The translations under genes and the position numbers were made by a program. A stretch of 64,000 bases of DNA, taken from the NCBI GenBank assembly GCA_017465565.1, contig JAFTWA010000013.1, forward strand, positions 1 through 64,000, written 5' to 3'. Positions 6,870-15,823 of this stretch are shown here, piece after piece. The DNA is from Tyzzerella sp. GTDB taxonomy: Bacteria; Bacillota; Clostridia; Lachnospirales; Lachnospiraceae. The stretch's first letter is position 1, and the number at the start of each line of letters is the position of its first letter. A model generated the notes under the pieces. It was not told the origin of the DNA. It worked only from the letters and a program-made list of their open reading frames with translations, and did not search any database.

Positions 6870-7209
6870 TATTTATTTCAATAAGAAAATAATATAAAAA
6901 GCGTGATTAAAAATCACGCCTGCTCTTTGAAAAAGTGCTTATAAAAGGGAGGATGCCAGGTAACCGATAAATCGATTCCTGGCAATTATTATGAAAAAGT
7001 TTCTATTCAAAAGTGTTTAACTTATAACTCTTATTTCTATGGTCTTAGTATATCGAATGAAAGTGAAGAAAAAATGTTTATTAAATGAAATATTTTTAAA
7101 AGAAATATGAACAAATTATGAACGCCAATGTTTTTGAAAATACTAGGAAAAATACGTGAAATGAGGTATACTACATATATTACAGGGGAATTAGTTTGGA
7201 GGAAATAAA
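6870..7209. other. Intergenic region with two hairpins
   Basis: No gene is seen. Hairpins are gcgtgatt/aatcacgc (about 6900-6919) and tgccagg/cctggca around 6954-6982. No known riboswitch class is recognised. The ribosome-binding site ttggagg for the glycosyltransferase is at the end. Confidence 0.4.
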
Positions 7210-8226
7210 ATGAAGTTAGTATCTTTTGCAATTCCATGTTATAACTCAGCTGAGTATATGGAAAAGGCGATTTTATCAATTTTAAAGGGAGGAGAAGACG
7301 TTGAGATTATCATTGTAAATGATGGCTCGAAGGATGCGACTCTTGAGATTGCGAAACGTTATGAAGCGGAATATCCAACAATTGTAAAAGCGGTTGATAA
7401 AGAAAATGGCGGACATGGCGATGCAGTTAATACGGGACTAAAACACGCGACAGGTCTTTATTATAAAGTTGTTGACAGTGATGACTGGGTGGACGAAAGT
7501 GCTTTGATGAAGATATTGGAAGTTCTTCGTGAAATGGTAGAGAAACAGCAGTTAGTAGATATGCTTGTTTCAAATTATGTGTATGAGAAGGTTGGTGCAA
7601 AGCATAAAAAGGTGATTCATTATCAGAATGTTATGCCACAGAACCGTGTGATTACATGGAAGGATATGGGGCATTTCCGCCTGGGACAATACATATTAAT
7701 GCATTCTGTAATGTATCGAACAGAGCTGCTGAGAATGTGCAATTTGCAGCTGCCAAAGCATACTTTCTATGTAGATAATATTTATGTGTATTATCCATTG
7801 CCACATGTAAAAACATTCTATTATTTGAATGTAAATTTCTATCGTTATTTTATCGGAAGAGATGGACAGTCTGTAAATGAACAGAATATGATCAAGAGAA
7901 TTGACCAGCAATTATTTGTAACGAAGACAATGATTGACATGTATGAAATGAATAAGATTGCAAATAAGAAATTAAGGGGATATATGACTAATTATCTTGC
8001 AATCATGATGACGGTTTCATCCATTATTGCAATTCGTTCTAAGAATCCAGAAAATCTGGAAAAGAAGAAAGAATTGTGGAAATATCTGTATGAAAAAGAT
8101 GCAAAGGTTTATCGTAAGATTCGTTATGGAATTTTAGGACAGACAATGAATCTTCCAGGAAAACCAGGACGAAAAGTTTCTTCTCTTGCTTATACGGTGG
8201 CAAATCGAATTTTTGGTTTTAACTAG
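7210..8226 (+). CDS. Glycosyltransferase family 2
   Basis: A 338-residue GT-A fold glycosyltransferase. The N-terminal nucleotide-sugar site is VSFAIPCYNSAEYMEKAI (4-21) and VNDGSKD (36-42, with D38), and the metal-binding DSDD is at 89-92. GGHGDAVNTG (67-76) is typical of the family. The C-terminal 150 residues have no strong membrane helix, so it is probably peripheral or cytoplasmic. The acceptor is unknown. ATG at 7210 follows ttggagg. It stands as a single gene before rubrerythrin, not in an obvious polysaccharide cluster. Confidence 0.9.
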   Translation: MKLVSFAIPCYNSAEYMEKAILSILKGGEDVEIIIVNDGSKDATLEIAKRYEAEYPTIVKAVDKENGGHGDAVNTGLKHATGLYYKVVDSDDWVDESALMKILEVLREMVEKQQLVDMLVSNYVYEKVGAKHKKVIHYQNVMPQNRVITWKDMGHFRLGQYILMHSVMYRTELLRMCNLQLPKHTFYVDNIYVYYPLPHVKTFYYLNVNFYRYFIGRDGQSVNEQNMIKRIDQQLFVTKTMIDMYEMNKIANKKLRGYMTNYLAIMMTVSSIIAIRSKNPENLEKKKELWKYLYEKDAKVYRKIRYGILGQTMNLPGKPGRKVSSLAYTVANRIFGFN

Positions 8227-8276
8227 AATAAATATAAATTTAAGGGACATACTCTTGAAAAAAAGGAGAGTGTGTT

Positions 8277-8885
8277 ATGGGAATTCAGTTTAAGGACAGC
8301 CAGACAAAAGAGAATTTGATGAAGGCGTTTGCAGGGGAAAGTCAGGCGAGAAACCGCTATACATTTGCAGCGGAAGAGGCAAGGCAGCAAGGTATGTATG
8401 CGGTTAGTGAGGTGTTTCTGTTCACTGCTGAGCAGGAGCGTGCCCACGCGGAGAGATTTTATGATTTGCTAAAGAATTTGTCTGGAAGCACAATTGAGAT
8501 TACCGCGGGTTATCCGATAGATAAGCAGGATACGTTAGAAGAGTTGCTTTTATCAGCAAGGCACAACGAGTTTGAAGAGGCTGACGATGTGTATCAGTCT
8601 TTTGGAAGAACTGCGAAGGATGAGGGATTCATGGAAGTTGCTTCTGCGTTTTTTCAGATTGCAGAAATCGAAAAGATACATGGAAAACGATTTGAAAAGC
8701 TGGCAGAGTTATTAGAAAATGGGACATATTTTGAAGCATCTGAATCTGGAGAATGGATGTGCCTAAATTGTGGACATATTCATACGGGGAACAAGGTTCC
8801 AGGTGTGTGTCCAGTCTGCAGACATGAGAAGGGATTCTTTATTCCATTAGAATTGGCACCATATATGTCAAAAGAGCTCCAATAG
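8277..8885 (+). CDS. rbr: Rubrerythrin
   Basis: A 202-residue non-haem di-iron peroxidase that protects anaerobes by reducing hydrogen peroxide. The four-helix ferritin-like part carries ExxH iron ligands in EQERAHAE and EIEKIHGK. The C-terminal rubredoxin-like domain has the two Cys pairs MCLNCGH and GVCPVCR that bind the single iron. The order is the classical one, with the rubredoxin domain at the C-terminus. ATG at 8277 follows aaaaggag. Its stop codon lies within the terminator stem. Confidence 0.95.
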   Translation: MGIQFKDSQTKENLMKAFAGESQARNRYTFAAEEARQQGMYAVSEVFLFTAEQERAHAERFYDLLKNLSGSTIEITAGYPIDKQDTLEELLLSARHNEFEEADDVYQSFGRTAKDEGFMEVASAFFQIAEIEKIHGKRFEKLAELLENGTYFEASESGEWMCLNCGHIHTGNKVPGVCPVCRHEKGFFIPLELAPYMSKELQ

Positions 8886-8900
8886 AGGAGCTCTTTTTTT
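8871..8900 (+). terminator. Terminator of rubrerythrin gene
   Basis: aaagagctcc-aataga-ggagctcttt plus T-run. It overlaps the rubrerythrin stop and lies between convergent genes. Confidence 0.85.
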
Positions 8901-8906
8901 GTTGAA

Positions 8907-10049
8907 CTATTCTTCCACGTGTGTCGGTACTGTACGGACAGGTACACCGTTTACTTCTATCTGGTCATTGATTTCGATAACTAAACATTGTTTGCCGTCT
9001 ATGATTCGTGTTTCTACCAAGTCAGTTCTTTCAGGCTTTACTTTGATGATTACATCTGGTGTCTCGATGCTGAATTTACGTGTTTCTGCAATGATTGGAA
9101 CTAAGAATTCAGCATTTTCGCCTGCGATGTGGTCGAAGTTGGCATCAAAACTTTCGATACAGTCTTCTGTGGCACCACTGTTTGCAAGAAGGCGTTTCAT
9201 CTCAGGTTTTGTAAGAACTGGAAGTTCTGGGGATTCTTTTGCTTCTTCAATAATATCATTTAGATTTTCGTGAATATTACGGATAACATCATATTCACAT
9301 TCCGTACCAAGCGTGTTCATTACTACAGATTGAAATGTACTTTTCTGGCTTCCGGCTGACATCGGGAAGGTACAGCCCAGAGCGTTTTCAATGAATTCTG
9401 GTTGTAAATCCTCAGATTGCTTTGAAAAGTATAATACGCCGTGGATGTTAGTACTGCGGTCATCGAAGGTAGGGAATAAGAATCCTTTTACCGGTGGCTC
9501 GATGAGCCAGTCACGGATACGGTTTTCAATTTGGTTTGTTTCAGGGTTGTAGCAAAGACCTTCTTTTGAAAGATGAACTGGGCAGATGCTGCAGAGAAGA
9601 TATTCATATACTTCATCGGATGCATCAAACATTTCGGTTCCGTCAGTTGACTTCCCTGGAATGTCGTAAGCTACGTGAATCAGAATTATGTAGTAATTTT
9701 CGCCGTAATTATAGTTTTCAATGATTTCTTTATAAAATTCATCGATTAATGTGTCATCCTGCAATTTGCTGTTGCGGAGGTGCAATAGGAATTCTTGGGT
9801 TCCGCCTGGCATTTCCTGTGCCAATGGAAATTCCATGTTGATCAGGTTCTTTCCGATAGTTCCAGAAAGGGTTTGTTTGAAAATGGTTAAATATTTGAAA
9901 ATCTCTTCGTCGGGAAGGGATAAGAATGCATCTTTGGACCGGGCTACAATTTCTTTATCACCGTTCACATAACAGCCGCAGATACGGGTGATAGAACAGT
10001 TTTCAGGTGTATATTGTTTACGGATTTCTAGAATTTCTTTTTTATTCAT
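8907..10049 (-). CDS. DUF4317 family protein
   Basis: A 380-residue cytoplasmic protein starting MNKKEILEIRKQYTPENCSI, which matches the DUF4317 family found mainly in Clostridia. Function is unknown. The sequence shows RICGCYVNGDKEIV near residues 20-33 and acidic/polar segments, and no membrane helices. The start at 10049 is preferred because gaggt precedes it; a longer frame reaches 10142 but overlaps the divergent protease start. It is transcribed towards rubrerythrin and away from the subtilase. Confidence 0.85.
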   Translation of the reverse strand: MNKKEILEIRKQYTPENCSITRICGCYVNGDKEIVARSKDAFLSLPDEEIFKYLTIFKQTLSGTIGKNLINMEFPLAQEMPGGTQEFLLHLRNSKLQDDTLIDEFYKEIIENYNYGENYYIILIHVAYDIPGKSTDGTEMFDASDEVYEYLLCSICPVHLSKEGLCYNPETNQIENRIRDWLIEPPVKGFLFPTFDDRSTNIHGVLYFSKQSEDLQPEFIENALGCTFPMSAGSQKSTFQSVVMNTLGTECEYDVIRNIHENLNDIIEEAKESPELPVLTKPEMKRLLANSGATEDCIESFDANFDHIAGENAEFLVPIIAETRKFSIETPDVIIKVKPERTDLVETRIIDGKQCLVIEINDQIEVNGVPVRTVPTHVEE

Positions 10050-10130
10050 AATGATAACCTCATTTCTTTTGTCGCTTATGCATAATCTTAACATATTAAA
10101 AAAAGATTTACAATCATTTGAGGTGAGGGA

Positions 10131-11849
10131 ATGGCGGATCAAAAATTAGAGAATGTATTGAACTTAGCGCTGGATGCGACGGAGGAAGAGCGGGATAAAT
10201 CCTTGGAACTAAATGTGGGATATGACCCGATTGCAAGGGAGTGGGATTTGATTGTGAAATATTCAGGTTCCTTGGATTGTGTACGGAACTTGGGGGCTCA
10301 AGTTGTGGAATTACAGAATGAATTTGCAATTGTGACGATACGGGAAGATAGAATTCCGCTTCTGACGGATTGTGCGGCTGTGGAATATGTGGAGAAGCCG
10401 AAGAGACTGTTTTTTCAGGTGGAAGAGGGAAAGAGAGCTTCTTGCATTACGAGCGTGCAGACGCCGCCTGAGTCTCTGTCTGGAAACGGAGTTCTGGTGG
10501 CGGTGATTGATTCTGGAATTGATTATGAGAATGAAGTGTTTCGGAATCCGGATGGCACAACTAGAATTAGAAATCTCTGGGACCAGACGATTCAGGGGAA
10601 TCCACCGGAAGGGTATGTGATTGGAACGGAATATACGCAGGAGGAAATAAACGAGGCACTTAGTGCTTCGCCGCGTCAAGAAAGACTTAGAATTGTGCCG
10701 AGTAGGGACATTTCAGGGCATGGGACTGCGGTGGCAGGAATCTTGGCAGGAAATTCGGAGGATTATCAAGGAGTTGCCTATCAGAGTGAAATGATTGTAG
10801 TAAAGCTTGGTACTCCAAGAGCAGAAGGTTTTCCAAGGACGACGGAGCTGATACAGGCGCTTGATTACGTGGTGAGAAAGGCACTGGAATATGGGATGCC
10901 AGTGGCAGTTAATATTAGCTTTGGAAATACTTATGGGGCGCATGATGGCAGCAGTCTGCTGGAACTTTTTATTGAAGATATTGCCAATAGGTGGAAAAGC
11001 GTAATTTGCATTGGAACTGGAAATGAAGGGAACACTGCAGGACATACCTCTGGTGTGCTCCGTGAAGATGAGGAGGTAGTAATTGAATTGGCGGTGCAGG
11101 AAAATTCACCGTCCCTTAATGTGCAGATTTGGAAGGCCTATTTTGATGAGGTGGAGATATCACTTATCACACCATCTGGAGTACGGGTTGGACCGATACA
11201 GGAGGTTCTTGGTTCACAGAGATTTAATGTAGGTAATACACAGATTCTGTTATATTATGGGGAACCAAGTCCGTTTAGCATTGACCAAGAGATTTTCTTG
11301 GATTTTCTTCCGAGGGATACCTATATCGACAGCGGAGTGTGGCGAATTGTACTGACCCCTGGGGAGATTGTGAATGGGGAATATGCACTGTGGCTTCCAA
11401 GCGAGGGTGTGTTAAATGAAGGAACTGGATTCTTATTTCCGACAGAGGAAAGGACACTTACGATTCCATCTACTTCTTATCGGACGATTGGTGTGGGAGC
11501 GTATGATTCAGCTACGTTTTCTTATGCGGACTTCTCAGGAAGGGGACCGGCTGGGCCAGGGAGAAGGGCGAAGCCGGATATTGTGGCACCGGGGGTGAAT
11601 ATACTTGCGCCTGTGCCGGGAGGAACGTTTGGGTCGTTTAGCGGGACTTCCTTTGCGACGCCATTTGCAACGGGAGGAGCGGCACTTCTGATGGAATGGG
11701 GGATTGTAAGAGGGAATGACCCGTTTCTTTATGGAGAGAAGGTGAAAGCGTATTTCCAGAGAGGTGCACGGGCCTTTCCAGGGATAACAGTGTATCCAAA
11801 TCCACTGGTGGGGTATGGGGCGCTGTGCGTGGAAAATAGTCTACCGTAA
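10131..11849 (+). CDS. Csp-like subtilisin-family serine protease (S8)
   Basis: A 572-residue subtilase without a signal peptide. The catalytic triad is complete: D127 (VAVIDSGID), H197 (SGHGTAVAG) and S507 (SGTSFATP). Asn in GTGNEGNT forms the oxyanion hole. Residues 1-90 resemble a prodomain, and about 300-430 form the inserted jelly-roll seen in CspA/B/C germination proteases, whose length of about 550 residues it matches. In spore-forming Clostridia, Csp proteases activate the cortex hydrolase SleC during germination. No sleC is adjacent, so a germination role is inferred from family. ATG at 10131 follows gaggtgagg. Confidence 0.88.
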   Translation: MADQKLENVLNLALDATEEERDKSLELNVGYDPIAREWDLIVKYSGSLDCVRNLGAQVVELQNEFAIVTIREDRIPLLTDCAAVEYVEKPKRLFFQVEEGKRASCITSVQTPPESLSGNGVLVAVIDSGIDYENEVFRNPDGTTRIRNLWDQTIQGNPPEGYVIGTEYTQEEINEALSASPRQERLRIVPSRDISGHGTAVAGILAGNSEDYQGVAYQSEMIVVKLGTPRAEGFPRTTELIQALDYVVRKALEYGMPVAVNISFGNTYGAHDGSSLLELFIEDIANRWKSVICIGTGNEGNTAGHTSGVLREDEEVVIELAVQENSPSLNVQIWKAYFDEVEISLITPSGVRVGPIQEVLGSQRFNVGNTQILLYYGEPSPFSIDQEIFLDFLPRDTYIDSGVWRIVLTPGEIVNGEYALWLPSEGVLNEGTGFLFPTEERTLTIPSTSYRTIGVGAYDSATFSYADFSGRGPAGPGRRAKPDIVAPGVNILAPVPGGTFGSFSGTSFATPFATGGAALLMEWGIVRGNDPFLYGEKVKAYFQRGARAFPGITVYPNPLVGYGALCVENSLP

Positions 11850-11866
11850 TTATTAAAAGAAATATA

Positions 11867-11896
11867 TTGACAGTCTGAAATAATCTTAGCTACTAT
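11867..11896 (+). promoter_or_regulatory. Sigma-A promoter of dapB
   Basis: TTGACA (11867-11872), 18-base spacer, TACTAT (11891-11896), about 32 bases before the dapB start. No lysine riboswitch lies between. Confidence 0.65.
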
Positions 11897-11927
11897 AGAA
11901 TTAAGCTTTGTACTGGAGGGATGAATT

Positions 11928-12725
11928 ATGAAGTTAATCGTAGTAGGACCTAGAGGAAAAATGGGGCGTTTAATCACAAAGATTGCAGCAGAGCGGGACG
12001 ACTTGGAGCTTGTTGCAGGTGTGGGTCCAAAAGGAAGAGATTATATAGGAAAAGATTTGGGTGTGGTAACTGCTGTTGGATATGACCTTGGCGTACCAGT
12101 TGTGGATGATTTGGAATCGGTTATTGACAAGTGCGATGTCATTATTGATTTTTCTACAAAAGAGATGGCGATGGAAGTTGTGAAGTTAGCGATTGCACAT
12201 AAAAAGGCACTTGTGTGCGGAACAACTGGATTTTCAGCGGAAGAGTTTGCAGAATTTGAAAAGGCAGCAGAGACGATTCCAATGTTATATGCAGCGAATA
12301 CATCGAAGTTAGTAAATGTGATGAATAAGTTGCTGGAATTAGTTGCAAAGACAGTTGGAGAAGAAGTTGATATTGAGATACTGGAAATGCATGACCAATG
12401 GAAGAAGGACGCACCAAGTGGTACTTCAAAAGAAATGGGAGAGGTTATGGCGCATGCACTTGGAAAAGAACTCAGTGAAATTAAGGTGCATGGAAGAGAA
12501 GGGGAATCACCAAGAGTTCCAGGCACAATCGGATATCACTCACTTCGTGCAGGAAATATCCCAAGCAGTCATACAGTATTCTTTGGAGGTATGGGTGAGA
12601 GACTTGAGATTACGCATCATTCATACAATTGGGAATGCTTTGCGAGAGGGGCATGCGACTGTGCGGCTTATTTGGAAGGGAAAGAACCTGGATTCTATAC
12701 AATCAAAGGTGTGTTGAATATATAA
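11928..12725 (+). CDS. dapB: 4-hydroxy-tetrahydrodipicolinate reductase (divergent)
   Basis: A 265-residue reductase of the lysine/diaminopimelate pathway that uses NAD(P)H. The Rossmann motif is GPRGKMG (7-13), the cofactor region is CGTTGFS, and the active-site segment is EMHDQWKKDAPSGT. The catalytic His and the Lys four residues on are kept, and the second His of the usual EAHHxxKxDAPSGT is Asp. The C-terminal motif RAGNIPSSHTVFF is present. Diaminopimelate also feeds the peptidoglycan cross-link and dipicolinate in spores. The gene stands alone with its own promoter and a terminator. Confidence 0.9.
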   Translation: MKLIVVGPRGKMGRLITKIAAERDDLELVAGVGPKGRDYIGKDLGVVTAVGYDLGVPVVDDLESVIDKCDVIIDFSTKEMAMEVVKLAIAHKKALVCGTTGFSAEEFAEFEKAAETIPMLYAANTSKLVNVMNKLLELVAKTVGEEVDIEILEMHDQWKKDAPSGTSKEMGEVMAHALGKELSEIKVHGREGESPRVPGTIGYHSLRAGNIPSSHTVFFGGMGERLEITHHSYNWECFARGACDCAAYLEGKEPGFYTIKGVLNI

Positions 12726-12730
12726 ATAAG

Positions 12731-12764
12731 AATACCCATCGGCAAATGTAAGCCGGTGGGTATT
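12731..12764. terminator. Bidirectional terminator between dapB and the editing protein
   Basis: A 13-bp stem, aatacccatcggc with gccggtgggtatt, lies between two convergent genes. Confidence 0.75.
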
Positions 12765-12768
12765 TGTA

Positions 12769-13320
12769 TTATAATCTTACAACAGTATGTCTGTGTCCTG
12801 TATGCTTCAGGAACTTTTTGATAATATCACTTGTCTTGATTTTCAAACTTGATGTGTTCATACAAGGATGGCAGCCAATATATTCTGCATCTAAAACATC
12901 TTTATCAATTAATAAATCCACGTACCAGTCTTTGTCATTCATGAGACCTAGTACACTCACAGAACCTGGAGTGATATTGAGGTATTTCTCCATATATTCT
13001 GGCTCGGCAAAAGAAAGTCTTGAAATGCCAAGCTGTTTTGACAAATCTTTTGTCATGAATTTTTTATCCCCTGGAATTAGGAGCAAAAAGAAAGTTGTTT
13101 TCTGTTGGTTGCGTAAGAATAAGTTCTTGCACATGGTAACGCCAAGTTTTTGGTCAATAAGCTCGCATGCCTCCATGGTATCGGCTGCATCATGGTCGAT
13201 TCTTTCATATGGAATTTTTAATTTATCTAATAACTCATATACTGCCATTTCTTTTGGAAGACGGCTGCCGTCTGTTGGGGCAGTCGTATACAGTTCATCG
13301 CTTACATATATTTCACTCAT
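12769..13320 (-). CDS. Prolyl-tRNA deacylase, YbaK/ProX family
   Basis: A 183-residue trans-editing enzyme of the YbaK/EbsC family. It removes misacylated amino acid from tRNA, typically alanine from tRNA-Pro for the ProX branch. The family pattern shows in DHDAADTMEACELI, CKNLFLRNQQKTTFFLLLIPG, SFAEPEYMEKYLNITPGSVSVLGLMND and the C-terminal YIGCHPCMNTSSLKI. The ATG at 13320 is preferred over the GTG at 13335 because gaaagtgag precedes it. It forms a single convergent gene. Confidence 0.88.
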   Translation of the reverse strand: MSEIYVSDELYTTAPTDGSRLPKEMAVYELLDKLKIPYERIDHDAADTMEACELIDQKLGVTMCKNLFLRNQQKTTFFLLLIPGDKKFMTKDLSKQLGISRLSFAEPEYMEKYLNITPGSVSVLGLMNDKDWYVDLLIDKDVLDAEYIGCHPCMNTSSLKIKTSDIIKKFLKHTGHRHTVVRL

Positions 13321-13492
13321 AATCGAATTTCTCACTTTCTAAAAAATCTACTCTTTAGTATAGCGAAGAGATGGGAAAATGACAAGCATCTTGCGGTAGA
13401 TTTAAGAAACAAGTATAATAAGAAATAGAATTGTATCAGAGTCAGTTCATTTAGCATATTATAAATTATATCTGGGAGAAAAGGGTGAGGAT

Positions 13493-13753
13493 ATGCGTAT
13501 ATGTGAACTGCGTGAAAAAGAAGTGATTAATCTTTGTTCTTGTAAAAGATTAGGGCATGTGGAAGATTTGATATTTGATATTTGTGACGGTTGTATTCAA
13601 GCCATTGTTGTGCCGGAGCATGCGAAGTTCTACGGCATATTTGGCAGTGACTGTGAATTTGTGATTCCATTTGATTGTATTAAGAAAATCGGAGAGGATT
13701 TTATTCTAGTGGAAATCAATGAAGAAAAGTTTCTGAAAAGTTGCAAAGACTAA
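13493..13753 (+). CDS. YlmC/YmxH family PRC-barrel protein
   Basis: An 86-residue single PRC-barrel protein: MRICELREKEVINLCSCKRLGHVEDLIFD, then VIPFDCIKKIGEDFILVE. Members in spore formers are often found near cell-division or sporulation genes, and their function is not settled. A ggtgagg ribosome-binding site lies before the ATG. It begins the run ylmC-nrdR-truA-exonuclease. Confidence 0.88.
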   Translation: MRICELREKEVINLCSCKRLGHVEDLIFDICDGCIQAIVVPEHAKFYGIFGSDCEFVIPFDCIKKIGEDFILVEINEEKFLKSCKD

Positions 13754-13813
13754 AACACTTCTGATAAAATAAATAAAGGAACAAATTTCATAAATATTGG
13801 GGAGGATAAAAAT

Positions 13814-14266
13814 ATGAAATGTCCATATTGTAGTAACAGAGATACAAGAGTAATTGATTCAAGACCATCGGAAGATGGAAGTTCTATCCGTAGAAGAAGA
13901 TGCTGCGATGAATGTGGAAAACGTTTTACCACATATGAGAAGGTGGAGACTATTCCGCTTCTTGTGATTAAGAAAGACAGTAATCGTGAGCAATATGACC
14001 GCTCGAAAATTGAAGCCGGTATCTTAAGTGCTTGCTACAAAAGACCGATTCCAACAGATGCGATTCAGAGAACAATTGAAAAGATTGAGACTGAGATTTT
14101 TAAACGGGAAGAAAAAGAGATTCCAACCAGTGTGATTGGGGAAATTGTTATGGAAAATCTGAAAGAGTTGGATGAGGTTGCGTATGTAAGATTTGCATCG
14201 ATTTATCGTGAATTTAAGGATGTAAATACATTTATGGCAGAGATTAAAAAGATTCTGGAGAAATAG
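13814..14266 (+). CDS. nrdR: Transcriptional repressor NrdR
   Basis: A 150-residue zinc ribbon plus ATP-cone protein that represses ribonucleotide reductase genes. The zinc Cys are C3, C6, C31 and C34, with the conserved stretch RVIDSRPSEDGSSIRRRR between them. The ATP-cone follows from about residue 46 (LLVIKKD..R..YDRSKIEAG). The length matches the family. Two bases separate it from truA, so they are co-transcribed. Confidence 0.96.
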   Translation: MKCPYCSNRDTRVIDSRPSEDGSSIRRRRCCDECGKRFTTYEKVETIPLLVIKKDSNREQYDRSKIEAGILSACYKRPIPTDAIQRTIEKIETEIFKREEKEIPTSVIGEIVMENLKELDEVAYVRFASIYREFKDVNTFMAEIKKILEK

Positions 14267-14267
14267 T

Positions 14268-15005
14268 ATGAGAAATTATAAGATGGTGCTTTCATATGAT
14301 GGCGGAAGGTTCAAAGGCTGGCAGAAGCTGGGAGCAGGAGAACTTACGATTCAAGGGACTGTGGAGCAGGCGATACAAGGTTTGCTGGGTTGTCCCGTGG
14401 AGATTCATGGTTCGGGAAGAACGGATGCAGGAGTTCATGCAAATGGACAAGTTGCCAGTATGAAAGTTCCATTTTTACTTAAGGATAACTTTCGGGAAGA
14501 ATTGAATCACAAACTCCCGGAAGATATTTGTATATTACAGATAGAAAAAGTGGCCGGCAGTTTTCATGCGCGTTACAGTGCAGTGGCTAAAACTTATCGC
14601 TATCTGGTAGATACGAATGAAAAGCCAAGTGTGTTTATGCGAAAGTATGTGTGTCATTTTCCAGGAGAATTAGGTGTGTCAAGAATGAAAAAGGCAGCAG
14701 AGTATCTGAAAGGGACACATGATTTCTCAAGCTTTACAGATGATAAAAGTGAAGAGAAGGACACAACAAGGACGATATACGATATTCAGATTCATTGCAA
14801 TAAAGGGCGGATAGAATTTGTGTATCGTGGTGACGGATTCTTGCAGCATATGGTAAGAATCTTGACGGGCACACTGCTGGAAATTGGAAGTGGAAATCGC
14901 TGCCCAGATGAAATAAAATCAATTTTGGCTGCGAAGGAAAGAGCGAAGGCTGGATTTATGGCACCGGCAAAGGGACTTTTCTTGGAAAGCGTAGATTACG
15001 ATTAA
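14268..15005 (+). CDS. truA: tRNA pseudouridine(38-40) synthase TruA
   Basis: A 245-residue pseudouridine synthase acting on the tRNA anticodon stem-loop. The catalytic Asp is D53 in GSGRTDAGVHA. FHARYSAVAKTYRYLV and the late FLQHMVRILTGTLLEIG are typical of TruA. It starts one base after nrdR and precedes the exonuclease gene by 13 bases. Confidence 0.95.
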   Translation: MRNYKMVLSYDGGRFKGWQKLGAGELTIQGTVEQAIQGLLGCPVEIHGSGRTDAGVHANGQVASMKVPFLLKDNFREELNHKLPEDICILQIEKVAGSFHARYSAVAKTYRYLVDTNEKPSVFMRKYVCHFPGELGVSRMKKAAEYLKGTHDFSSFTDDKSEEKDTTRTIYDIQIHCNKGRIEFVYRGDGFLQHMVRILTGTLLEIGSGNRCPDEIKSILAAKERAKAGFMAPAKGLFLESVDYD

Positions 15006-15018
15006 AAGGAGAAATTAA

Positions 15019-15771
15019 ATGAAGTTTATTTCGTGGAATGTAAATGGAATCCGTGCCTGCGTGCAGAAAGGATTTTTGGATTTTTTTAAAGAAGCGGATG
15101 CAGATATTTTCTGTATTCAGGAGAGCAAGATGCAGGCGGGACAGCTTGAGTTAGAATTGGAAGGGTATCATCAGTACTGGAATTATGCAGTGAAGAAAGG
15201 GTATTCTGGAACTGCAATTTTTACAAAGCAGGAGCCAATTTCTGTACAATATGGAATTGGAATCTCCGAGCACGACCAAGAGGGACGTGTGATTACATTA
15301 GAATTCGAAGATTTCTATTTTGTGACTGTGTACACTCCAAACTCACAGGATGGACTGGCAAGACTTCCATACCGTATGCAGTGGGAGACAGATTTTCTTG
15401 CGTATTTGAAGAAACTGGAAGAAAAGAAGGGAGTTATTTTCTGCGGAGACCTTAATGTGGCACACAAAGAAATTGACCTTAAGAATCCAAAGACGAATCG
15501 CAAGAATGCAGGATTTACAGATGAGGAACGCGGAAAGTTCTCTGAATTATTGGAAGCTGGTTTCATTGATACATTTAGACATTTCTATCCTGATGTGGAA
15601 GGTATTTATTCTTGGTGGTCTTACCGGTTTAGCGCAAGAGCAAAGAACGCAGGGTGGAGAATCGACTATTTCTGCGTGTCAGAGTGTCTGAAAGACCGAC
15701 TTGTGGATGCGAAGATTCTGACGGATGTGATGGGCTCAGACCATTGTCCTGTAGAACTTGATTTTAAATAG
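15019..15771 (+). CDS. Exodeoxyribonuclease III / AP endonuclease
   Basis: A 250-residue enzyme of the exonuclease III family that cuts abasic DNA during base-excision repair. Motifs run in order: SWNVNGIRA (5-13), IFCIQESKM with the metal-binding Glu, [36 protein letters not shown] and the terminal GSDHCPVEL. Length is normal for ExoA/Xth. An aaaggag site precedes the ATG. Confidence 0.95.
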   Translation: MKFISWNVNGIRACVQKGFLDFFKEADADIFCIQESKMQAGQLELELEGYHQYWNYAVKKGYSGTAIFTKQEPISVQYGIGISEHDQEGRVITLEFEDFYFVTVYTPNSQDGLARLPYRMQWETDFLAYLKKLEEKKGVIFCGDLNVAHKEIDLKNPKTNRKNAGFTDEERGKFSELLEAGFIDTFRHFYPDVEGIYSWWSYRFSARAKNAGWRIDYFCVSECLKDRLVDAKILTDVMGSDHCPVELDFK

Positions 15772-15787
15772 GTTTATCAACGAAAAT

Positions 15788-15816
15788 GGCGTGTTACGAA
15801 TCATTTGTAACACGCC
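15788..15816. terminator. Bidirectional terminator
   Basis: ggcgtgttac and gtaacacgcc form a perfect 10-bp stem between convergent genes, followed by a T-rich run. Confidence 0.8.
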
Positions 15817-15823
15817 GATTATT

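Noticed and set aside
11850..11927. Lysine riboswitch before dapB
   Set aside because: The gap is only 78 bases and holds a promoter; no riboswitch core fits.
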